Part shown: piece by piece, positions 55,440 to 64,000 of the stretch | How positions within the stretch are numbered: the first letter of the stretch is position 1 | How the letters are laid out: each line of letters starts with the position of its first letter | DNA from: Ephydatia muelleri | Lineage: Eukaryota > Porifera > Demospongiae > Spongillida > Spongillidae | Assembly (NCBI GenBank): GCA_013339895.1 | Contig: JABACO010000022.1 | Span: 4,145,548 to 4,209,547 of the forward strand | Direction of reading: 5' to 3' | DNA: 64,000 bases | Position numbers and translations under genes: made by a program | The notes under the pieces: generated by a model | Database searches by the model: none | The model's input: only the letters and a program-made list of their open reading frames with translations | Told to the model about the DNA's origin: nothing

Positions 55440-57938
55440 GCCGCAAACAGCCGTGACAAGTTAATAGCTGTACATGTCGGCATTTCCTTGTCTGAATTCA
55501 AACGTTCGATAAAACAGGAAAAGTGTTTGAACTCTTGTGGAAAGCTGACCTCCAAGTCATTAGGATAGCATTGCTGTAAGTTTTGAGCCGCTTTTTCTAT
55601 TTCGTCTGCTCCCATGCTTAGAAATTCTGTAATAAATCCGAAGCGCTTGTGCACCACATCATATGCCTGTGTGCGTAACGTCAAGGCCTGTGACAGTTTA
55701 TCCAATATTGGAAGGAACACTTCGATGCGAAACTTATCATGCTGATGAAGCACCAATCCGTTAGATTCATCACCGAATTGCGTTTTGGGTTTCCTTATTC
55801 TTTTTTCGGCATCCTTATATTTAGCACTTGGATCCTTTTGTTTCGCACGCATGCATCTCAATAGCATCAAAGCTCCCTCTAAGTTCTGACACGAAGTCCT
55901 GGAGTGACTGTAGCAGTTTGACAGCTGTTCCTAGCTCAATTTCAGCACTTTGAAGAGCCATGCTAACTCTGTTGAACCTTTCCAAAATGATGTTCAAAAA
56001 TACAGCCATGAAAACAGTGTCCAGGTAAGATAACGAAATATGAAGGCCGTTAGCTTCTTGTTGGGTATCTGCTCGCTGTTCAGGATCTTGCACAATATGT
56101 AGAAGAGCAGCTCGAATATTATCGTATCCTTCTGACAGTGCTTTAGTAGCTTCAGCACGAGCTGACCATCGCGTATCGGACAAACACTTGAGCACTCTTT
56201 TTTCCCCTTCAAGATATTGTACAAGTATCCCCCATCTGCTTGTACTAGCACTAAAAAAGGTGAACAGTTTCTGAACCAAGCTGAAGAAATTTGTTGCTTC
56301 CACACAAGATTCAACAGCGCAAACACCTATTAAATTTAGTGAATGTGCAGCACAAGGCACGTACAATGCCAACGGATTTATATCACATAGTTTAGCTTGC
56401 ATACCATTATATTTCCCAGACATGTTTGCTGAATTATCGTAGGTCTGTCCGCGCATGTACATAATATCTATACTATGTTTTTCAAGAAACTGCACTGCTG
56501 TAGTGGCAAGGAATTCACCTGTATGACTCTGGATAGGTAAAAAAAGAAAACGCTCTTGTATGTTGTGCGACTGCTTATTTACATATCGTACTATAACCGT
56601 AAGCTGGTCTACATGACATAGGTCTGGAGTTGAGTCAACAGAAAGTGAAAAATACTTGGCTTCTTTTAGTTCAGTAATGATAACAGATAACACTGTGCTG
56701 CCCATGATTTCTATAAACTCTTCGCATATTGTTGATGACAAATATGATGGCCTACCTTTACCTTTGTTTCCATAGGTTTCAATGTGGTTTCTAAGAAATG
56801 GGTCAAATTTGCTTATCAGCTCAAGTACACCGAGGTAGATTCCATTGTGTGGTGAGTTAAGGATTTCATTATCTCCTCGAAACGGCAAACCACGTTCTGA
56901 TAAAAATTTAATGACAGCAACCACACGTTTTAGAATATCATGCCAGTATCTCTTCTCAGCTTCTAAGTGTTTCCCAATTTCACAATCTATTCTTCCGCAC
57001 ACTTGTCTCTGACTTGAGTATGCTACTTGAGCGCTATGGTGTGCAGCGCTATTTTCATGATCAATCAATCTACTGGATGCATGCTTCCAATCACTGAATC
57101 CAGTACCTGAAAACTGTATTGTAATGTGCTTGTCACCAAACAGAACACATATAAAGCAGAAAATACTTCCTGTGGAAGGGGAGTAAACAATCCATTCTCG
57201 AGCAATTTCTTCACCAGAAAGATGCTTTCGACAGAGGAGATGTTTAGAGAATTTTCTGCTTTGGTCCTTAAACTGTCGCTCGGAAGCTGCAAAATCGCCA
57301 TCATAATTCTGGCACTCTTTAGGTCCTTTCATGCTCCAGTATTCACGCACCTCTTTTGAAATGTTCTTCCACAAAGCAACATCGCCACTATATTCTGGCA
57401 ACAAGGAGCTACTGGATTCGGAACTACTGCATTTTTCAATTGGATAACCAGGATAAGCATTGTCTTCATGTCCGCTCTCCGCGTGAGAGCCAAGCGAGAG
57501 AGCTTCAGCCTCCAAAGGAATCATGCCTTCTGGATTGGAGCTATTAAGCTCATTGCAAGCACGATCTCCACTCTGGTCCACTGTTGTAGTGGCAGAGCTT
57601 TCAGACATGTTTGTGGGTGCTACGATGTTGATAAAACCCAGGTCATCTAGCTTGCGAATCTTAGTAATTGATTTCTCCTGCTGTTTCTTCAACTTTCGTT
57701 TTGCAGCGCCACTCATCTGTACCCTTCCTGGTCCATCACTGCTTTTTTTCGAGGTCGAGCTGCTACTATTCATAATAACGCCCACTCAGAGTTTCCTATT
57801 ACCTCCCGTAACCTGCGTTACGGACGGAGTTGATTATCAAAGCAGCGGGGAGGGGATATGCATAATGCATTGACCGATAATTATTTTGTGGTTTCTTTAG
57901 TGTACAGTGCGTCTTTGGGAAGGGGTGGGGAAGGGTCT

Positions 57939-58055
57939 AGTCTCGTACCCAGACCCACATCGCAGCTGCGGATGGATTACATCACCGCTACGCGAATACG
58001 TGTAGCGGTGATGTAATCCATCCGCAGCTGCGATGTGGGTCTGGGTACGAGACTA
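57939..58055. mobile_element. 117 bp perfect foldback element with 10 bp target duplication
   Basis: Arms of about 53 bp (AGTCTCGTACCCAGACCCAC... ) are exact reverse complements around a ~10 bp loop. GGAAGGGTCT lies on both sides (57929-57938 and 58056-58065), so the insertion site is defined. It sits in the 5' untranslated part of hAT1. Confidence 0.85.
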
Positions 58056-58162
58056 GGAAGGGTCTGACCAAACACCGCATGCATACTTGCCCGTTTGGTG
58101 CCCCCTATGGTCGTGGGCCCCTGGACTGTAGCCCCACTTGCCCAATGGATAATCCGGCACTG

Positions 58163-58704
58163 AACAGGAGCATGGTAGGCACTGTGCAGATAATGAATGT
58201 ACATATATGTACACTTGTATTTCAGGATCAGCAATGAGTCATTCAGATACAGCAACTGCGAGACTGTTTGTCTGACACCCTCTTCCAAAATGCACAGCTT
58301 ATTGGCCAAATCAGAGACCTGAAGGTCCAAATGGCAGTAGTTTGTAAAGAAAAAGAAAATGTTCAGCATTTATGAGCTGAGCTCATTGCCCTGATTGATG
58401 ACGTAAGTCATATTTATGTGTATATGAATTGTGATAATCTGCTGTTGTATTGGTTTGTCCAGTTGAAACTGAAACACTGAGAGATCTGGGAACTACAGTT
58501 ATGTGGTATGGTGTGTTTTTAGTCCAACTGAACAATGAGGCACACCTCGGTATCCTGAGCAAGCAACTGTACATGAAGCAGCCACACACGACATGGATAC
58601 TTATGGACGTACCTGCAGTCCATAGCTCAACATGACCTCCCCCCCCTCCATGACATTTCAATCACAAATGTCATTTGAGTGTCAATGGGATTTGTCGAGT
58701 GCCT
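58163..58704 (+). pseudogene. Array unit E: exons 2-3 of WD40 gene, opposite strand
   Basis: Plus strand. Exon 2 58226-58402 (177 nt, coiled coil) with two stops (DQQ-stop-VIQ and HL-stop-AEL), exon 3 58463-58608 (VETETLRDLGTTVMWYGVFL). GT-AG borders match units A-C. hAT1 cuts the 5' side at 58162 and element 2 starts at 58705, inside intron 3. Confidence 0.75.
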
Positions 58705-59937
58705 CATATGGAGAAATGAACGGTCACGAAAGTTGCGGTTTGTAAATTTTTGGATTTCATTCCGCGGTACGTTCCATAGAGAATGTATGGCGTTTTTACA
58801 AACTTGATTATTATTTAATTAAATAATGGACCTGCAACTTTTGCTACCCACTAATACTACTCTAAATGATGTTCAAATGTAGGCAATTTCAAATTTTGTA
58901 TCTCATACCGTCCAAAATTCTGGGACCATTTCTGAAAATATGATATTCCATAGACTTGTACACAAAATGGAAAAGAATCATGCTAATTAAGATATTCCAT
59001 TAGTTATAACTAATGAACAGAGGGGGTTAGAACTTTTGCCACCCTCTAAAACTATTCTAAAACTATCCAAATAATATAATATATGAAAAAAAGTGAATGT
59101 TGTCGTGAAGAATTTGGGGACCATTTTTAAAAATAGTAAATGGGTTTTGGTGCAATAAAGCGCCATTTTTAAATGGCGTTTCTATGGGTTGCCATAGATA
59201 TTAGCTAACGTGAGACCTCTAACTTGGACACGCCCATCTAGGGCAATTCTGCGAGGGTGGAGTCGAGGCAGAGGGCGAGGTGGGCCAGGGGGCGGGGTAG
59301 ACAGGGGGAAATGAGCGTATAAACATAACTACATGGAATACTAAAAGATTCGAGTCTGTCACCGAGTAGACTGATCGTTGTCTTGAAATTAGAATGATAG
59401 TGTAGGCTCGACCGGCTGCTCAGATATCTACACTTCGTATATCAAATTTTTATTTTAGCGGATCCTATAGGCCTACACGTAGCTGAATCGAGTGTCTGAG
59501 AAACAAACCAGCAGCCAAATGGATCACATGTACATGTACATGCGACACCTCCAGTTATCAAACTAACACAACAGCAACGCTAATATTTTGCAGATTCGAG
59601 GTGAGAAAATTTAAGCGTAGTTGTGTGGTTTCATCCACGTACTCGATATCGATGTGTTGACAGTGTGATTCTGTGATTAGTTAGGTTCGAATCGGGTGTA
59701 ATAATAGTGCCCTTCACAAAGGGAGAAATAATGTATTACGCTGTTGTAGTATAGTTTAGCAGTAGCATATCGATTAAATTGTAAAAACTGTATATTTTGC
59801 CTCCAACACATGTGTATGCTTTTACTGTATGGTGCATGTATACGTATGGTGCTTGTGACGTAATGCATGTACCAGTGTAAGTGTATACCCTTATAACTGA
59901 TCTAGGTGTGTAAGTAAGGAGGAAAAAGCTACAATGC

Positions 59938-59940
<3 letters not shown>

Positions 59941-60003
<63 letters not shown>

Positions 60004-60034
60004 GTGTGTGTGTGTGTGTGCGTGTGTGTCTGTA

Positions 60035-60093
<59 letters not shown>
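59941..60093. repeat. GT microsatellite
   Basis: About 150 bp of GT with a few CG or TATG interruptions. Confidence 0.95.
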
Positions 60094-60095
<2 letters not shown>

Positions 60096-60573
60096 TATGT
60101 TTCTGCGGGCAATCACATACATGTATGTGCAGAGTTTAAACTCTTCCAGAACTACTTTTGAACCCACCTATGGTTGCATTTTACCCATGCATAGGAAGAA
60201 GGACCAATGTGACTGATCATACAAAGTCCCATTGGTCCAGGAATGGATATTTAGTTACGAGGATCTGTGTTGAAAGCAATAGGGGGTGGTGTTTCGGAAT
60301 ATAATTGGTGATGGGGCAAAAATAAGTTTTCCCTTCGTACCATTACATGGCATGCCACGCTGTTATAGTAAATGGTGCAGACCAGCCCGATTAATTGGTT
60401 AATTGGCTGAATGGCAAGTTACAATGGCATGTGTAAATCAGAGGGTCAGTAAATCCCTTGTAATGGTGTGCATCTTGTTAATGTAACATCTGTAGCAACT
60501 GAATGTCTTGAAACTATGAGGGTTACTGATAGATGTTGCGTGTTGCCTACTCAATCCTTCCTGTCTCTCTCTC

Positions 60574-60576
<3 letters not shown>

Positions 60577-60610
<34 letters not shown>
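60577..60610. repeat. C homopolymer
   Basis: About 34 consecutive C. Length may be unreliable in assembly. Confidence 0.85.
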
Positions 60611-60949
60611 AGGCTTCTACTGATTACATTATGTCATTAGTAATTTAAAAACATACAGGCTACACATATAAAGGATGGCGAGAACTGGACAGGATGAAGA
60701 AGCAGCGAATCATGATGCCAGTTGGTAGAATGCAGCCATTGCTTCCATCACCTCCAAGCTCTCATAGGACTTGGTGTCATTGAACTCATTTTTCTTTGTT
60801 TCTGTCAGTCACTGTGTAATCTGAACAAAACAATGCTTGCAATGGATTTCAGCTTCCCACTTCATAAGCTGAGACATGCTGTGTGTGTGTGTGTGTGTGT
60901 GCACATAGCCCTCCTCTGATCCTATCTTAATTTGGATATTTATACAAGG

Positions 60950-62600
60950 AACAAAGGCACAATGTCATGAATTTTGTTGTGTGGCAAGACCTTTGCCCCA
61001 TGCATGCAAACACATGTATATGTAAAGTGAACAACTTCATGCACATGGTATTTGTGTAGGGGTTATTTGTGGGTGCAAGGGTCAAGCATTTTAATAAAAG
61101 ATGATGGTGCAGGGACTGATACAGATAGAGGCAGCAAAAACTGTTAATCATTTTGCAACCACCCCCATGATGGGTGTGGCCTTAGGAAGAACAGTATCAA
61201 GTTTTTGAGGGGTGATTCTTTCATTGTAAGGGCATCCTGTTCAGCTGATCCTGACAAGAGAGTACATTCAATTTCAGTGATGGATCCAGGATTTCCAGTT
61301 TGTGGGAGGACAAATGACCCATGCCCACGTCCTGCTCCAGCTGGGGTATGGGGGACTGGCTGTAAGCTCCTCCATAGGGTCTAGGGAAGAGCACATTACA
61401 TTGTACTTCGACATCAACCAATATTTCAACAAGTCAAAGAGTGTACATGGAAGCGCTTGTGCTTACAGTACATGTACACAGATAAAGCATTACATAGAGG
61501 TGTAGCTCCTCCCATGGATGTGAGATAAAATAACCACTGGCATTACTTAGACACACACACACCCTCACAAGTAGTCCAATCTTCATGTACACTACTATCT
61601 GCCAATCAAGTGAAGGTCAGCTCACAAGATGCTTTGATTGTATTCATTTTAGCCAGGACAATGGTTGTGTACACCTTGGACTGCCCTTGTGGGTTTTGTG
61701 GTAGCAGTCAGGCCCCAAGGCCAACATAAACAACAGTACCTAGGGAGATAGAAGGCCAACAGTATACTATATCAACGCTAATACACTACACATCTGTATC
61801 TGTACTGACTTGTTGGATCATGAATGTTTGGGGGCAGTATGCTCCACTAGCAGAGAGGGGAGTTGTAGAAGGATGCACATGGGGTCCTGGGGAAGAGTGC
61901 TAAGGTATGACCGTATAAGGTCTAGGCATATTGAGTGAAGTACTCACAGAGGAGGAGCCAAAGGACTTGTCAGGTTAATGATCTTATTAATAAATAAGCT
62001 GATGACAATGTCATTAGTGTCTGACTCAGGATCAGGGGGTCCCCCAGGAGGGCTGTCCTCCTCATGCTGAGAAGGTTGGAATCACAATGTACTGGAGGAG
62101 CAAGGGAAAGTGAGGAGGTGAAGGTGAAGGGAGGTAAGAGGGAGGGAGGGAGGATAAATGGTATGTGTAATTTTGCCAGAGATGTCCCTGCTGGTGTACA
62201 TGTACATGACTACAGGAGGACAGGAAAGAGGGAGTGAGGGAGGGAAGGAGGGGGGAGGGAAGGAGGGAAGAGGAAGGGAGGAGGAAGGGAGGGAGGAAGT
62301 GAGGGAGTAGGTGAGACAGGAGAGAAAGAAAGGAAGGAGGAGAGATGGATAAGAGCAAAGAAAGATGGAACACAAACTAAGTGATTGAAGTGTACACAAT
62401 GTACCTGAGCAGGCTGGCTGCAGCACTGATGACGCCCAACACCACGTTCCAACTGGAGTGCAGTGCCTGTGGGCGTGACTGGAGGACTTGTCCAACAGAT
62501 AACGTACTGAGCACAGATCATATACATGTACCATGCACACTGTTATTTGCGCATGTTGCACACAGTAGCAGAGAAGACATACATGTACATGTACAAAGTG
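60950..62600 (-). other. Element 2 segment matching element 1 (20230-21200)
   Basis: Reverse complement of the element 1 interior, including the purine-rich counterpart of the polypyrimidine tract (62200-62350). It lacks the C run seen at 20861. No supported gene. Confidence 0.6.
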
Positions 62601-63080
62601 AAGAGGAGGAGGCCGGTGGTGTCGTAGCTGATCACAGTAAGGGGCAGGACACCCGCCAGAGCACCATGCCATTACTGTGAGTTGGCAAGTCCCAAGACAC
62701 AATGATGTAGGTGGAGCCCACATTCTGCACCGACACAGCATCAAATCCATCCGGTGCTGGGGGAAGGAGGGGGAAGAGGATGACATCACATAACGAGATT
62801 GCACACAATGACATCACACATACATGTACATGTATCATAGATTATCTATGCATGTATATACAGTCAGTGACACACACATACACACACACACACAATCACA
62901 CACACACATACACACACATGCACACACACACACATGCACACACACACACACATGCACACACACACACACACATGCCCAACATGCCTGCTTCTCCTGTTGT
63001 GATATTCATGTATACGATGTAACTGACTACGCCGCTGGACACAGCTATGGACATGTACATGTAGCCCACTTGGGGAAGGG
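62600..63080 (-). pseudogene. Usherin-like FN3 remnant in element 2
   Basis: Minus-strand exon starting at 62756 reads APDGFDAVSVQNVGSTYIIV and SWDLPTHSNGM, then shifts frame because 28 bp present in element 1 (19611-19638) are deleted. A further fragment near 63060-62990 encodes SSGVVSYIVYMNITTGEAGM, an FN3-like strand pair not seen in element 1. The laminin-G exons are missing. Confidence 0.6.
62868..62972. repeat. CA microsatellite in element 2
   Basis: CA dinucleotides with ATGCA interruptions, counterpart of the TG run near 19410 in element 1. Confidence 0.9.
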
Positions 63081-63607
63081 GGGGGGGGGAGGGGGCTACG
63101 CTACTAAATTCACATAGTATACTCACCAAAAAACACCTGCGTCTCAGAAGATGAAAGCATGAAGGGCATACGTAGTTCGATCCCTGCATGCATCATTGTG
63201 CCTAATTGATGCGCTCCACTTCTCCAGTGCAAGTGACGCACAGCTGATAAGTTAATTTTAATTTGTGTATCGGTACAATTATAATTGTAATTCAAATTGT
63301 CTTTGATAGTTACGTCACAGCTATTAAAGTTTATAACCGTTAACCCCTACTAGCTAGCCGACATACTGTTAATAATTCTAAGATGACGCAAGGTATTACG
63401 CAATGACTGCTTCGTTTATGAATAAATTATGCGCGGTAGAAATTAAATTTTTGTCTTGATTTTAGTTTACGAATGGTTCATGGTATAATCTTATAAAGCA
63501 CATATTCACAATAAGTCCGATTTATCGTAAATTATAAACGTGTTTAAAATTTAATTTGAAAAAAAAAAGCAAGATGACCGCCTATGTATGGGCCATTTCT
63601 CCATATG

Positions 63608-64000
63608 TGGTGTGTTCCAAGAATGCTGTTCTCTTGTGCTGGTTGTGATGCAGCTAGAGTCAATTTGAGGCATTGGAACCAAAGATGGAGAGATCTGCTC
63701 CAACTCCGTAGTCTGGCCTGTTTGCCCACAATGTGGCAAACCTATCCCGATAGCCGTGGGACACACCACTGCCCTGGATATGGTGTATGCCACTCAGCAG
63801 CTGTGGGTGGGCACAGAGAACGGCCTGATGGGATCGGTCTACGTGTTCAATCTACCGGACATGCGTCTGCACCACCACCTCCACCTCCATAATGCAGTGC
63901 TCTCTTTGTGTGCACTGAATGGCTGTGGAGTTCACTACGGTGGAGACAAGAGGAAGTACCGTGTCCTCTTGGGACTGGCCAATGGGACCATTATCCTCTT
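63608..64000 (+). pseudogene. Array unit E continued: exon 4 of WD40 gene, cut by window end
   Basis: Exon 4 begins after GTTGTGATGCAG (63653). The start carries a small insertion (CTAG) that shifts the frame, and CC/AAAG changes follow, but from about 63755 the frame is VGHTTALDMVYATQQLWVGT, ENGLMGSVYVFNLPDMRL and GLANGTIIL up to the last base. With 58163-58704 this forms one unit split by element 2. The rest lies outside the window. Confidence 0.7.

Larger units (their letters stand above)
50665..55455. mobile_element. Element X: 4.8 kb TIR element inserted in hAT1
   Basis: 16 bp perfect terminal inverted repeats CACGGCTGTTTGCGGC (50665-50680; reverse complement 55440-55455), flanked by ACAA on both sides (50661-50664 and 55456-55459). 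Excision in silico rejoins the hAT transposase frame, which validates both borders. The inside contains a 68 bp hAT fragment and the second R repeat. No transposase of a known superfamily was recognised inside, so the family is unassigned. Confidence 0.8.
50386..57785 (-). pseudogene. hAT transposase, ZMYM1-like, split by a nested element
   Basis: From 57785: MSGAAKRKLKKQ-type basic start, TTF-like zinc finger (REWIVYSPSTGSIFCFICVL, FSDWKHASSRLIDHENS.H), an RNase H-like core (FSLSVDSTPDLCHVDQLTVI, RGQTYDNSANMSGKYNGMQA, YVPCAAHSLNLIG), DTRWSARAEA, then a helical region. A frameshift lies near 55860. The frame stops at the inserted element (55455) and continues at 50664 with YSTIFNHCLQSTFPN and the dimerisation motif ASGERSFSKLKLMKN, ending about 50386. 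Removing the insertion and one ACAA copy restores the reading frame exactly at the junction. ZMYM1-like and related proteins are common in animal genomes as domesticated or active hAT transposases. Confidence 0.85.
50218..58162 (-). mobile_element. hAT element (hAT1) with nested insertions
   Basis: Terminal inverted repeats CAGTGCCGGATTA (50218-50230) and TAATCCGGCACTG (58150-58162); GGGGCCC-rich subterminal sequences on both sides. Without the 4.8 kb insertion and a 117 bp foldback element it would be about 3.0 kb, normal for an autonomous hAT. The flanking 8-mers (GCAGAGGT and AACAGGAG) differ, so no target duplication supports a simple insertion: the left flank is the DDE-like gene, the right flank is the WD40 array unit E. 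Confidence 0.8.
58806..60950. other. Element 2 interior specific to this copy
   Basis: AT-rich DNA without a recognised gene, a GT microsatellite at 59941-60093 and a run of about 34 C at 60577-60610. Not matched in element 1. Confidence 0.55.
58705..63607 (-). mobile_element. Element 2: 4.9 kb CATATG-terminated element
   Basis: Ends CATATGGAGAAATG at 58705 and its reverse complement CATTTCTCCATATG at 63607. The uninterrupted site in unit A/B reads GAGTGCCTGGTGTGTTCC; here GAGTGCCT precedes and TGGTGTGTTCC follows, again one duplicated base (T). The 63607 end matches the left end of element 1 over several hundred bp, and the 58705 end matches its right end over about 100 bp, so element 2 is in reverse orientation and lacks most of the usherin-like exons. 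Confidence 0.75.

Noticed and set aside
1..64000. tRNA and rRNA genes
   Set aside because: No cloverleaf-like A/B box sets or rRNA cores were noticed by eye; a dedicated scan would be needed to exclude a tRNA.

Overview
The window looks like genomic DNA of a marine invertebrate, most probably a sponge or another early-branching animal. The support is a set of multi-exon genes with very short GT-AG introns (37-92 nt), an LRRK2-like WD40 gene, usherin-like FN3/laminin-G exons, and a dense mix of animal-type transposons (Ty3/gypsy, two hAT elements, a pogo-type element, a non-LTR retrotransposon, foldback MITEs). No prokaryotic gene organisation, rRNA, tRNA or CRISPR array was seen. The taxonomic call is inference.

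Layout. 1-3.1 kb: a spliced VEVLH-type transposon-associated gene (+). 3.2-4.3 kb: the spliced 5' part of another repeat-associated gene (-). 4.9-9.3 kb: a decayed Ty3/gypsy retrotransposon with one recognisable LTR. 9.3-36.2 kb: a head-to-tail array of four ~4.5 kb units (A-D, - strand), each carrying copies or pieces of a six-exon gene for a small coiled-coil plus WD40 protein. The array is broken by a 7.3 kb element with CATATG-type inverted termini (element 1, 16522-23821), a 0.96 kb hAT remnant (27669-28632), and a cluster at 30.4-35.35 kb (a repeat carrying a KADPEKKK-repeat gene, a 300 bp foldback element and a truncated non-LTR retrotransposon). 36.2-36.7 kb: a KRBA2-like fragment. 37.07-41.15 kb: a pogo-type transposon. 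41.2-46.9 kb: mostly non-coding DNA with local duplications, a minisatellite and possible membrane-protein exons. 46.9-50.2 kb: a decayed DDE-like transposase gene. 50.2-58.2 kb: a hAT element whose transposase is split by a 4.8 kb insertion (50665-55455) with its own 16 bp inverted termini and 4 bp target duplication. 58.2-64 kb: a further, inverted copy of the WD40 gene (+ strand), split by a second CATATG-type element (58705-63607).

The most interesting result is the pair of CATATG-terminated elements. Both share about 14 bp inverted termini, both sit in copies of the same host gene family, comparison with uninterrupted copies shows only one duplicated base at each insertion, and both carry decaying usherin-like exons. 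Second is the amplified coiled-coil/WD40 gene, which lacks any Roc or kinase region; its array acted as a repeated landing site for other elements. Third is the unnamed TIR element nested in the hAT transposase. Most coding regions are pseudogenes: stops, frameshifts and deletions were read directly from the sequence.
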